DNA from: GMQP-bins7 sp963776565
GTDB lineage: Bacteria; Actinomycetota; Thermoleophilia; Gaiellales; Gaiellaceae
DNA: 64,000 nt
Direction of reading: 5' to 3'
Assembly: GCA_963776565.1 (NCBI GenBank)
Contig: CAVZNF010000008.1
Span: 1-64,000, forward strand
Below, piece by piece: positions 24,754 to 33,190 of this stretch. How positions within the stretch are numbered: position 1 is the stretch's first letter; each line of letters starts with the position of its first letter. The translations under genes and the position numbers were made by a program. The notes beneath the pieces are model-generated. The model searched no databases and was not told where the DNA came from. It saw nothing but the letters and a program-made list of their open reading frames with translations.

Positions 24754-25776
24754 ATGGGAGCCCACGAGCTGCACGAGACCGCGAAGGCGATCGTCGCCGA
24801 CAACAAGGGCATCCTCGCCGCTGACGAGTCCACGGGCACGATCAAGAAGCGCTTCGACTCGATCGGCGTGGAGTCGACGGAGGAGAGCAGACGCTATTAC
24901 CGGCAGCTTCTCTTCACCGCGCCCGGGATGGAGGACTTCATCGGCGGCGTCATCCTGTACGACGAGACGATTCGGCAGGCGGCCGACGACGGCACGCCGT
25001 TTCCGGAGGTGCTCGCCTCGAAGGGCTCGATCCCCGGGATCAAGGTGGACACGGGGGCGCACGACCAGGCCGGCTTCCCGGGCGAGAAGATCACCGAAGG
25101 TCTCGACGGCCTTCGGGGCAGACTCGACGAGTACCGCACGCTCGGCGCCCGCTTCGCCAAGTGGCGCGCGGTGATCACGATCGGCGACGGAATCCCCTCG
25201 GTCGCATGCATCCGTGCCAACGCACACGCGCTCGCGCGCTACGCGGCGCTGTGCCAGGAAGCCGGGATCGTCCCGATCGTCGAGCCCGAGGTGCTGATGG
25301 ACGCCGACAACACGATCGAGCGCTGCTTCGACGTGACGTCGCGCACGCTGAAGTGGACGTTCCACGAGCTGCTCGTGCAGGGCGTGGATCTCCGCGGCGC
25401 GCTGCTCAAGCCGAACATGGTGATCTCGGGCAAGGGCTGCCCGGAGCAGGCGCCGGCAGCGCGGATCGCCGAGCTGACGCTGCGGTGCTTCATGACGCAC
25501 GTTCCCGCGGCCGTTCCCGGCATCGTCTTCCTCTCCGGCGGGCAGTCGGAGGTCGAGGCGACGGAGAACCTCAACGCGATCAACCAGGTCGGCGGTCCGT
25601 GGCCGCTGTCGTTCTCGTACGGGCGGGCGCTGCAGGCATCGGCGCTCGAGACGTGGGGTGGCGATACCGCCAACACGGAGGCCGCGCAGGCTGCGTTCAC
25701 TCACCGCGCGCGCATGAATGCGCTCGCGGCGGCAGGCGAATGGAGCGCCGAGCTGGAGCAGCCGGTCGCCGCGTAG
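24754..25776 (+). CDS. fba: Fructose-bisphosphate aldolase class I
   Basis: 340 residues, the Schiff-base class rather than the zinc class. It cleaves fructose-1,6-bisphosphate to two triose phosphates. Recognisable segments: KGILAADESTGTIKKRF, FIGGVILYDETIRQ, KWRAVITIGDG, PIVEPEVLMD, GALLKPNMVISGK (Schiff-base Lys), FLSGGQSEVEATENLNAIN and LSFSYGRALQAS. It has an AAGGAGC ribosome-binding site inside the end of glpX. A GC-rich perfect hairpin follows its stop. Confidence 0.95.
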   Translation: MGAHELHETAKAIVADNKGILAADESTGTIKKRFDSIGVESTEESRRYYRQLLFTAPGMEDFIGGVILYDETIRQAADDGTPFPEVLASKGSIPGIKVDTGAHDQAGFPGEKITEGLDGLRGRLDEYRTLGARFAKWRAVITIGDGIPSVACIRANAHALARYAALCQEAGIVPIVEPEVLMDADNTIERCFDVTSRTLKWTFHELLVQGVDLRGALLKPNMVISGKGCPEQAPAARIAELTLRCFMTHVPAAVPGIVFLSGGQSEVEATENLNAINQVGGPWPLSFSYGRALQASALETWGGDTANTEAAQAAFTHRARMNALAAAGEWSAELEQPVAA

Positions 25777-25796
25777 GGGCGAGGCTCGCCTCGCCC
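25777..25796 (+). terminator. Perfect GC-rich hairpin after fba
   Basis: GGGCGAGGC-TC-GCCTCGCCC is a perfect 9-bp inverted repeat starting right after the aldolase stop and ending 2 bases before the E1 ATG. There is no T-run. It could end the glpX-fba transcript or mask the start of the next gene. Confidence 0.5.
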
Positions 25797-25798
25797 TC

Positions 25799-27949
25799 AT
25801 GTCGACCGCTGCCGTTGTCGAGCACGATCCGCTCGAGGAGCACCTCCTCGAGGCGCTGAGAGCGCTGCAGCCGAGCGCCGCGCTGCGCAGCGCTCCACCC
25901 GAGGCGGAGGAGATCTGGCGCGCGCAGGTCGACAGCCGCCAGGCCGACTACGCGGCGCGGTGGCTCCAGCAGCACGGGCGGAGCTTCTACACGATCGGCT
26001 CGGCGGGTCACGAGTCGAATGCGGCGGTCGCGCTGGCTCTCCGAGTGGACGATCCAGCGCTTCTGCACTACCGATCCGGCGCCTTCTATCTCGCACGCGC
26101 GTCGCAGGCCGAGATCGACGGGCTGCGCGACGTCATGCTCGGCGTCGTCGCTGCCGCGGTCGAGCCGATAGCCGGCGGGCGGCACAAGGTCTTCGGGCGC
26201 AAGGAGCTTGCCGTGCTCCCGATGACGTCGACGATCGCGTCGCAGCTTCCGCGCGCCGTGGGAATGGCGATCGCGATCGACCGCGCCGCACGGCTGGGCG
26301 TGGCAGGCCCGTGGAAGACCGACGCGGTCGTCATGTGCTCGTTCGGCGACGCCTCACTGAACCACGCGACCGCGCAGGCCGCCCTCAACACCACCGCTCA
26401 GTGCACGTTCCAGGGTCTGCCGGTGCCGCTCCTGCTCGTCTGCGAGGACAACGGTCTCGGCATCAGCGTTCCGTCTCCGGCGGGTTGGGTCGAGTCGGCG
26501 CTCACGGCGAGGCCCGAGCTGCGCTACGAAGTGGCGTACGGGAACGATCCTGCCGAGGTGCTCGGGGTCACCACGGAGCTCGCCGCCTGGGTGCGCGAGC
26601 GGCGCCGGCCGGCGATCCTGCACCTGCGGACGGTGAGGTATCTCAGCCACGCGGGCGCGGACGCCGAGATGGCGTATCGGACGCCGCAGGCGATCCGGGC
26701 GGACTACGAGCGCGACCCGATCCTCGGAACCGCGCGCTGGCTCGTGTCGGCCGGGCGGGCGAGCGGGGAGGAGCTCGCGGACGACTACCTCGCCGCCCGC
26801 GACGAGGCGCGGGAGCTGGCGCTCGAGGTCACCGCGCTCCCGCAGATGACCTCCGCGGAACAGGTCATGGCGCCGCTCGCGCCGCGCTCCCCGGCGGTCG
26901 TGGCCGAGAAGGCGGGGCGTGTCCACCTTGCCGACGACGAGCCGCTCACGCTCGCCCAGGGGATCAACGCCGGGCTGGCTGCCGTGCTCGAGCACCACCC
27001 GAACGCGCTGCTGTTCGGGGAGGACATCGCGGTGAAGGGCGGTGTCTACGGCGTGACACGCGGACTCCACGCGCGCTTCGGCGCGGGTCGCGTGTTCGAC
27101 ACGCTGCTCGACGAGACGTCGATCCTCGGGCTCGCGCTCGGCGCCGCGGTGAGTGGCTTCCTGCCGATCCCGGAGATCCAGTACCTGGCGTACCTCCACA
27201 ACGCGGAGGATCAGCTCCGCGGGGAGGCGGCGACGCTGCAGTTCTTCTCGCAACGCGCGTACCGGAACGGGATGGTGCTCCGGATCGCAGGCTACGGCTA
27301 CCAGCGCGGCTTCGGCGGGCACTTCCACAACGACGACGCGGTCGGCGTCTTGCGCGACATCCCCGGCGTCGTGATCGCTTCACCCGCGCGCCCGGACGAC
27401 GCGGCCGCCATGCTCGTGACCTGCGCGGAGTCGGCGGTCGTCGACGGCACGGTGTGCGTCTTCCTCGAGCCGATCGCGCTCTACCACTCGCGCGATCTCC
27501 ACGAGGAGGGAGACGATGGCTGGGTGGCTGCTCTCAGGGACGAGCACGTTCCCGCAGGAGCCGCGCGCACGTACCTCGAGGGCGGCGACCTGACGATCGT
27601 GACCTGGGCCAACGGTCTCCAGCTCTCCTTGCGCGTCGCTCGTAATCTCGAGCAGCAGGGCGTTCGCGCACGCGTGCTCGACCTCCGCTGGCTCGCGCCG
27701 CTCCCCGTCGAGGACATCCTGCGCGAGGCGAGCGCAACGGGTCGCGTGCTCGTCGTCGACGAGACGCGGCGTACCGGCGGGGTCTCGGAGGGCATCCTCG
27801 CCGAGCTCGTCGATGCGGGCTTCGACGGGCGGATGGCGCGCGTGACCAGCAAGGACTCGTTCGTCCCGCTCGGGGACGCGGCGAGGCTCGTCCTCGTCTC
27901 CGAGGAGGAGATCGAGGCAGCCGCGCTCGAGCTCGTGCGTCGAGCGTGA
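25799..27949 (+). CDS. Fused 2-oxoacid dehydrogenase E1 (alpha plus beta in one chain)
   Basis: 716 residues. The N-terminal half (about 60-350) is an E1-alpha domain with the thiamine diphosphate motif GDASLNHATAQAAL...CEDNGLGIS. The C-terminal half (about 385-716) is an E1-beta domain: ALLFGEDIAVKGGVYGVTRG, VFDTLLDETSILGLALGAA, YQRGFGGHFHNDDAV and LDLRWLAPLPVEDI. Such enzymes decarboxylate pyruvate or branched-chain 2-oxoacids and pass the acyl group to an E2. The alpha/beta fusion resembles branched-chain-type E1. No E2 or E3 gene is next to it, so the complex partner must lie elsewhere. The frame is intact. Confidence 0.85.
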   Translation: MSTAAVVEHDPLEEHLLEALRALQPSAALRSAPPEAEEIWRAQVDSRQADYAARWLQQHGRSFYTIGSAGHESNAAVALALRVDDPALLHYRSGAFYLARASQAEIDGLRDVMLGVVAAAVEPIAGGRHKVFGRKELAVLPMTSTIASQLPRAVGMAIAIDRAARLGVAGPWKTDAVVMCSFGDASLNHATAQAALNTTAQCTFQGLPVPLLLVCEDNGLGISVPSPAGWVESALTARPELRYEVAYGNDPAEVLGVTTELAAWVRERRRPAILHLRTVRYLSHAGADAEMAYRTPQAIRADYERDPILGTARWLVSAGRASGEELADDYLAARDEARELALEVTALPQMTSAEQVMAPLAPRSPAVVAEKAGRVHLADDEPLTLAQGINAGLAAVLEHHPNALLFGEDIAVKGGVYGVTRGLHARFGAGRVFDTLLDETSILGLALGAAVSGFLPIPEIQYLAYLHNAEDQLRGEAATLQFFSQRAYRNGMVLRIAGYGYQRGFGGHFHNDDAVGVLRDIPGVVIASPARPDDAAAMLVTCAESAVVDGTVCVFLEPIALYHSRDLHEEGDDGWVAALRDEHVPAGAARTYLEGGDLTIVTWANGLQLSLRVARNLEQQGVRARVLDLRWLAPLPVEDILREASATGRVLVVDETRRTGGVSEGILAELVDAGFDGRMARVTSKDSFVPLGDAARLVLVSEEEIEAAALELVRRA

Positions 27950-27963
27950 CGCCTAGCCGGCCG

Positions 27964-28251
27964 TCAGATCAGTACGCGCTCTGGTACCGCGCACTTTGCC
28001 GTGCGCGCGCTGTACGTTGCGATGTCGCCGGCAAGGCCGAGCGCGACGACGAGCCAGCCGAGGCCGCTCACGCCGTGGAGCGGTCCCCACGCGAGGACGT
28101 AGGCGAGGGTCGTCCACGGGAGGAAGACCAGGCCGAGGAGCGGCCAGATCCAGGTGCTGAACGCCGCATCGACCTTGTCACCGAAGACCCACCAGATGAA
28201 CAGGGCGACGCGCGGCCCGAGGAAGCCGGCGATCAGGGCGAGGCAACACAT
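27964..28251 (-). CDS. Small three-helix membrane protein
   Basis: 95 residues with three helices (about 1-22, 34-55 and 62-80). Aromatic-rich motifs FLGPRVALFIWWVFGD and PLLGLVFLPWTTLAYVLAW recur, to my recollection, in short hypothetical actinobacterial proteins. The function is unknown. It is convergent with the E1 gene across 14 bases. A GAGGG site precedes the ATG. Confidence 0.6.
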   Translation of the reverse strand: MCCLALIAGFLGPRVALFIWWVFGDKVDAAFSTWIWPLLGLVFLPWTTLAYVLAWGPLHGVSGLGWLVVALGLAGDIATYSARTAKCAVPERVLI

Positions 28252-28286
28252 GCGACGTCAACCCTCTCGTGCTTGAGCGCCCGAAG

Positions 28287-29466
28287 TCAAGTCGCTTCGG
28301 CGTCATCCGGCTCGTCGTCCTCGCTCTTGCGGAAGCGGTGGAGTCCGGTGCGGCCCTCCGCGACCCGGGCCTCGCGCTTCGCCTCCTTCTTCTCGCGGCG
28401 GTCATCGCTCATCTCGTCCTTCTTGACCTTGGCGTCGTCGTACGAGTCCTTGACGAGCTTCGAGCCACCCTGCCAGCCGAAGACGAAGCAGATGAGCAGG
28501 ATTGCGAAGCCGACGTTGAAGGCCGTCGTGATCAGCTGCTGGCCGAGCGAGTACGCGGTCGCGGTGGTGTCGTCCGTGTAAGCCCCGAGCGCGAACGAGT
28601 TGAACGCCTGGTTCACGCCGATCCCTCCGGGAGTGAAGGAGAGGATGTTCGCGAGCTGGTTCGACCCGAGGACGCTCATCACCGAGCCGAACGTCACCGG
28701 GATTCCGTAGGCGGCGAGGAAGACCACGATCACCATGACCTTCGCCGCGTAGCCGCCCATCTGCGGCAGCAGGACGAACTTCACGTACGCGCCGAGATCG
28801 CTGAGGATCGCCGCACCCTGCATCGCCTTCGCCCACATCTTCTTGACCCAGGCCCAGAAGAGTCGGAGAAGGATGGCCACGAGGAAGATGGCGCCTGCGG
28901 CGATCCCGAGGACGAGCACGGGGTGACCCGACACCGAGTCCCACTCATTGCCGAACTGGTAGTCGAACGAGCCTGCGACTGCGCTGAAGAGGTAGATGTA
29001 GATGAGCGTGCCGATGACGACGTAAAAGATCTTCTGTACGACGTACCCGCCGAGCACGCCTGGGAACGTCGCGCCCTGGACGATCGCGACGTACATGAGG
29101 AGCATGACGAACGTGCCCATGTTCGCCGGCACGAAGTTGTTGAGCGCGACGCCGGTCGCGTACGCCGCGAGCACGGGCATGAACGTGACGCCGCCCGGAT
29201 AGGCGTAGCGCAGGATTCCGTACCAACCGAGCGCCGTGAGCACTGTCTGCAGGCCCTGGAAGAAGCAACCGAGGATGATGTAACCGATCGAGATCTCGGT
29301 GAGCGTGTCCCACAGTTCCTGGAACCAGCCGATGACGTCGATCCCGGCGAGCTGGAGCGCACCGAGGACGATGAGCGTGCCGACGATCCACGCGGCGATC
29401 CGGAGGGTCTTGTGCTTCGCCTGGGTCGGCCTCGACGGGTGGCTGCGCCAGGGCGACGTCGGACAT
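28287..29466 (-). CDS. LPTS/UPF0104-like membrane protein, N-terminal frameshift
   Basis: About 393 residues. The main frame has at least seven helices with family marks YATGVALNNFVPANMGTF and ILSFTPGGIGVNQAFNSFAL, then a charged cytosolic tail of about 45 residues rich in Lys, Glu and Asp. The start frame (MSDVALAQPPVEADPGE) and the frame reading KHKTLRIAAWIVGTLIVLGA join near 29425 by a one-base change. It is probably a lipid flippase-like protein, like the intact relative at 10207-11148, though the two are only distant. The long charged tail is unusual. A GC-rich hairpin lies upstream of its start, at the end of the SHOCT gene. Confidence 0.7.
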
Positions 29467-29477
29467 GGCGCGAGACT

Positions 29478-29522
29478 AGCGCCCCCGGGTGAGCTGCGAC
29501 ACAGCAGCCCGCCCCGGGGGCA
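29478..29522. terminator. Long GC-rich nested hairpin
   Basis: GCCCCCGGG pairs with the downstream CCCGGGGGC-type arm, and GCTGC/GCAGC pairs inside. It lies between the SHOCT gene stop (29535) and the flippase start (29466), both minus strand. There is no T-run; it probably acts as a terminator. Confidence 0.5.
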
Positions 29523-29534
29523 CCGAGGTGCCTA

Positions 29535-29929
29535 CTAGCCTGCGAGCGCCTTCTGCTTGAGCGTGTCGAACTCGGCCTGCGTGATCGCACCGGAGTCGAG
29601 CAGGCCCTTGGCCTTCTCGATCTCGGCCGCAGAGCCGCCGCCGGCGACGGACTGGATGTAAGCGTCCGTCTGTTGCTGTTGTTGTTGCATCTGCTGGATG
29701 TTCCGATCCGCCATCCCGTCGTGGTTCGCGATCAGGTAGACGAACACTCCGAGGTACGGCGTCAGGATCACGAAGATGATCCAGAGCGCCTTCGCGATCC
29801 ACCTCCGATGTCCTTGCGACGGAAGATGTCCACGAAGACCGTGATCAGGATCCAGATCCAGATCACGAACAGGAAGAAGATGAACATCGTCCAGAGGATG
29901 TCGAGGAACGGATAGTCAGCTGCGAGCAC
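29535..29929 (-). CDS. PLDc_N/SHOCT small membrane protein, one frameshift
   Basis: About 131 residues. The N-terminal frame from GTG 29929 (AAGGAGG site just upstream) gives YPFLDILWTMFIFFLFVIW, a membrane helix, then FRRKDIGG. A one-base loss near 29800 moves to the frame WIAKALWIIFVILTPYLGVF, a second helix. The C-terminus is a coiled Gln-rich linker and a SHOCT domain (AEIEKAKGLLDSGAITQAEF). The layout is typical of short actinobacterial two-helix SHOCT proteins. SHOCT domains are thought to mediate oligomerisation; the function is unknown. Confidence 0.75.
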
Positions 29930-29963
29930 TGGGCCTCCTTGCTGGTTGGTTACGAGCGAATCA

Positions 29964-30128
29964 TCAGATTCCGAGGATCTGCTTCTTCTTCGCCTCGAAC
30001 TCCTCGTCGGTGAGGATTCCCTGGTTCTTCAGCTGCGCGAGCTGCTCGAGCTCGGCGGCGTAGTCGGGTGCCGCGGGTTCCGCGGGTGCCGGCGCGGCAG
30101 ATTGCTGCTGCGCGGCCATCTGCTCGTC
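29964..30128 (-). pseudogene. Truncated SHOCT-domain protein
   Basis: The frame reads DEQMAAQQQSAAPAPAEPAA, then LAQLKNQGILTDEEFEAKKK and ILGI at the stop, a clean C-terminal SHOCT domain. Upstream the frame has no start and runs straight into the 5' part of a DUF6325-like gene on the other strand, also cut. Both genes have therefore lost their N-termini at one junction near 30128, which suggests a deletion or a misassembly. Confidence 0.6.
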
Positions 30129-30130
30129 GA

Positions 30131-30473
30131 CTGCGCCTGATCCGCATCATCGACATCGCGTTCGTCGGCAAGGACAGCTGACGGCAGCATTGTCGCGATG
30201 GAGCTGCTCGATCTCGACCCGGACGTGCAGGAGGGACTCGCGAAGCTGGACATCGAGGTCAGCGGCCTGTTCAGCGACGAGGATCTCATCGGCGCGGCGG
30301 AGGAGCTCGAGCCGAACTCGTCGGCGGCACTCCTGATCTGGGAGAACGTGTGGGCGCGCAAGGTCGCCCAGTCGATGCGCGACGCCGGTGGCGTCCTCGT
30401 CGCTTTCGAGCGGATCCCGCACGAGATCGTCCAGGAAGCGCGGGAACTGGCGCTGGAGGCGGCGAACGCCTGA
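30131..30473 (+). pseudogene. DUF6325-like protein, 5'-truncated and frameshifted
   Basis: The readable part is LRLIRIIDIAFVGKD, a break near 30176, then LLDLDPDVQEGLAKLDIEV, ELEPNSSAALLIWENVWARK and GGVLVAFERIPHEIVQEA. These are the conserved C-terminal two thirds of the DUF6325 family (stress-associated, unknown function). About 30 residues of the N-terminus are missing: the upstream DNA belongs to the SHOCT gene on the opposite strand. If the protein is made at all, it would start from the internal ATG at 30198. Confidence 0.6.
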
Positions 30474-30497
30474 TGGACGAACGAGAGGAGATCTCAA

Positions 30498-30786
30498 ATG
30501 ATGCGACGCAGAGGTATGGGAGTCATCGGCACCGCAGTCGTTGTCGGCGGCGCAGCCCATTACGGCACGAAGAAGGCAAATCAGGCGGCCGCCTCGCAGG
30601 ACCAAGCACAGCAGGCCGCGTACGAGCAGGGTCTGGCAGCCGCTCAGCAGCAGGCGCGCCGCAGCACCGGCTCCGGTCGAGGACGACCCCATGGCGGAGG
30701 TGCAGAAGCTCGCCCAGATGCACGCTGCAGGAATCCTCACCGACGACGAGTTCGCGGCCGCGAAGGCCAAAGCACTCGGCATCTGA
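30498..30786 (+). CDS. Small SHOCT-domain protein, one frameshift
   Basis: About 95 residues. The N-terminal frame gives a short hydrophobic segment (GMGVIGTAVVVGGAAHYG) and a Gln/Ala-rich linker. The frame changes near 30655, and the C-terminal frame gives DDPMAEVQKLAQMHAAGILT and DDEFAAAKAKALGI, a SHOCT domain. ACGAGAGGAG upstream of the ATG at 30498 is a good ribosome-binding site. It is the third SHOCT protein in 1.3 kb and probably follows the DUF6325-like gene in one transcript, a common actinobacterial pairing. Confidence 0.7.
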
Positions 30787-30857
30787 GAGTCGGAAGCGGG
30801 CAAGGGGGCGGCCGGTCGGCCGTCCCCTCGAGCGTCACCATGCGATGATCGGCGCCG

Positions 30858-31081
30858 GTGAGCGCTCGCGATCGCAGTGACGCCCCGCCGGGCGCGGTGA
30901 GCTCGAACGCCCCAGAGCGCGCGGGGGTCGTCCTCGTCAGCCTCATCATGGTGGCGGCGGTCGCGAACCTGAACCTGTCGGTCGCGAACGTCGCGCTGCC
31001 GGACATCGGGAGGCGTTCGACTCGTCGCAGGTCACGCTCAACCTCATCGCGGTCGGCTATTCGCTCGGCCTGCAGAGAGGC
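30858..31081 (+). pseudogene. MFS transporter, N-terminal fragment only
   Basis: From GTG 30858 the frame gives VSARDRSDAPPG..., then VVLVSLIMVAAVANLNLSVA and NVALPDIG, the first helix of a DHA-type MFS drug transporter. A one-base shift near 31010 continues as AFDSSQVTLNLIAVGYSLGL, the second helix. After about 75 residues the MFS sequence stops and ClC channel sequence begins. The remaining ten or more helices are absent, so this is a gene remnant from a deletion. Confidence 0.65.
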
Positions 31082-31084
31082 GCT

Positions 31085-32427
31085 ATGAAGACAGAGGGCC
31101 ACTCCGAACACACACGACGCCGTCGACACAGGCTGCGCCGAGTCCGCTCGAGCTTCTCCAGAGCCGTTCGTACGTGGTGCTGCTCTTGTTCGGCGCGATC
31201 ATCGGGGTGCCGGTGGCGGCGGCCGCGTACTTCTTTCTCGAGGGATTCACCAAGGCGCAGCATATCTGTACGACACTCTGCCCGGCGATCTCGGCTTCGA
31301 AAGCCAGCCTGTCTGGTGGTCGATTCCGCTGCTTGCACTGAGCGGCCTGTTGGTGGCGCTCACCATCCGGTACCTGCCGGGAACGGCAGGGCACAAGCCG
31401 GCGGAGGGGTTCAAGGCATCTGGACCCGTGCCGCCGATCGAGCTCCCGGGGATCGTCATCGCGGCGTTCGCCTCGCTCAGCCTCGGGGTCGTCCTTGGCC
31501 CGGAGGCGCCTCTGATCGCGATCGGCAGTGGTCTCGGAGTCCTCGCCGTCCACTTGGTCAAGCGCGACGCGCCTGAGATGGCCAGTGTCGTGATCGGCGC
31601 CGCCGGGAGCTTCGCCGCGATCAGCACGCTCTTCGGCTCGCCGCTTCCGGCCGCGTTCCTGATGATGGAGGTGGCCGGGATCGGCGGCGCGATGCTCGGT
31701 GTTGTGCTCGCGCCAGGGCTGCTCGCTGCCGGTGTCGGCTCGCTCATCTTCATCGGGCTCGACAACTGGACAGGCTTTGGCACCTTCTCGTTCGCGATCC
31801 CGAACATCCCTCCGGCCGGCAGTCCCGGCGTGTCCGAGTTTCTGTGGGCGATCGTCATCGGCGTCGTCGCAGCGATCGTCGGCGCCGGCGTCAAGCGGCT
31901 TGCGCTACTGCTTCAGCCGATCGTCGAACGTCGAATGGTCTGCTGACACCCGTCGTCGGCGTCGCGATCGGTGTGATCGTGCTGATCTACGTCGAGGTAA
32001 CGGGGAGGAGCTCCGCCGACGTGCTCTTCTCGGGACAGGATCAGCTTCCGGGCCTGATCGAAAGCGCCGGCACCTGGACCGTGGGCGCCCTCCTGATGGT
32101 TGTCCTCTGCAAAGGCGTCGCGTACAGCCTCTCGCTGAGCAGCTTCCGAGGTGGTCCCATCTTCCCGAGCCTCTTCATCGGCGCTGCCGGCGGCATCGCG
32201 CTCTCGCACCTTCCGGGCCTGCCGATGATCGCGGGCGCCGCAATGGGGATCGGCGCGATGATGGTCGCTAATGGCTGGGATTTCCGCTCATGTCCGTTCT
32301 CATCGTGAGTGTGTTCCTCCAGGCCGACGGCCTGGCCCTCATGCCGCTCGTCATCGTCGCCGTCGTGGTCTCGTACGTCGTCTCAGCCCGGCTCACTCCT
32401 GCACTCGGCTCGGCGGCCCACTCATAG
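31085..32427 (+). CDS. ClC-type chloride channel or transporter, several frameshifts
   Basis: About 430 residues across at least three frames, with breaks near 31264, 31930 and 32285. Readable stretches: SRSYVVLLLFGAIIGVPVAA (helix A/B), LPGDLGFESQPVWWSIPLLA, HKPAEGFKASGPVPPIELPG, LGVVLGPEAPLIAIGSGLG (the GREGP-type gating segment, with Glu kept), GSPLPAAFLMMEVAG and SFRGGPIFPSLFIGAAGGIA (ion-binding helix N region). It exchanges or conducts Cl- across the membrane. The true start is unclear because it joins directly to the MFS remnant. The breaks could be sequence error. Confidence 0.75.
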
Positions 32428-32665
32428 TCAGCTGCCATCGGGAACCTCGCTGTACGACCTGTCCAGTTCTGCGACATCGGATCTTACCGGCCTCTCAGGG
32501 CGCACCGTGATCGAGCAATAGCTGGACGATCGTCGGCCTGACGGGAGCAGCGAATGGCTTCGACTACGCTGGCGTCATCGCTCGGCCTGGCCGAGCGTCG
32601 CGGCGCGTGAGCACCGGACCCTCCGCCCCCCGAATCGCATGGCGTCGCGGCTGCTTGCGTGGGCG
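32428..32665. other. Gap between ClC gene and K+ channel gene
   Basis: No gene is supported in these 238 bases. The genes on each side are convergent. No clear terminator hairpin was seen. Confidence 0.4.
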
Positions 32666-33079
32666 TCAGAGAGTGAGGGCGGCTTCGATTCGTTCAAGCC
32701 GCTCGTTCATCTGCCGCAACTGTTCCGCTGTCGGCGTGTCTGCAACGGACGATCCTGGTGTAGCGCGACACGAACGTGCTCGTGATCGCCGCGGTGATGA
32801 CGGTCAGGAAGCCGATCCCCAGCAGCATGACGAGTGCGGCCAGAGTGTCCGACACAGCGTCGGAAGGGCGCCGTACCCGACCGTCGTCAGTCTGGACGGC
32901 CCACCAAAGCCCTGTCCCAAGAGACGGAAAGTTGTCGCGATCCACGACCGTCATCAGGAGACCGGCCGCGACGGTTATCGAGGTCTACACGGTCGCGATC
33001 ACGACACCGCGCCGCGAGGTGAAGTGGCGCGGGCGAGTATTCTGTCGAGCCGCCGTTCGAGCCTGCTGTCGTCTGCCAT
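32666..33079 (-). CDS. Small two-helix potassium channel, multiple frameshifts
   Basis: Reconstructed from three frames, about 137 residues. The N-terminus is ADDSRLERRLDRILARATSP, followed by a first helix (TVAAGLLMTVV) with an in-frame TAG near 33000 that a shift would bypass. The pore is GLWWAVQT, then TTVGYG (32870-32887, the K+ filter) in a shifted frame. The second helix is LAALVMLLGIGFLTVITAAI, and the C-terminal coil EQLRQMNERLERIEAALTL ends at 32666. The order is exactly that of small actinobacterial Ion_trans_2 channels. Three or more indels in 414 bases make it either a pseudogene or a badly sequenced spot. Confidence 0.65.
32845..32864. repeat. GTGTCNGACAC palindrome, unit C (inside K+ channel gene)
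   Basis: GTGTCCGACAC followed by AGCGTCGGA, the same palindrome type as at 13089 and 23449, located just after the potassium filter codons where the channel frame also changes. Confidence 0.45.
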
Positions 33080-33190
33080 CGGAGTGATGGTTCGCGCTCG
33101 CATACTGCGGGCCTGCCCGGGTACTGCGTCGTTAGTGGTGCTCAGACGTAGGGCTCGGCGCCACATGACGCCGCGGCGCTCCCGCTGCGC

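Noticed and set aside
23632..25800. 722-codon minus-strand open frame opposite argS, glpX and fba
   Set aside because: It mirrors the third-codon GC bias of real genes on the plus strand and its translation is Arg/Asp/His-rich low complexity with no domain.
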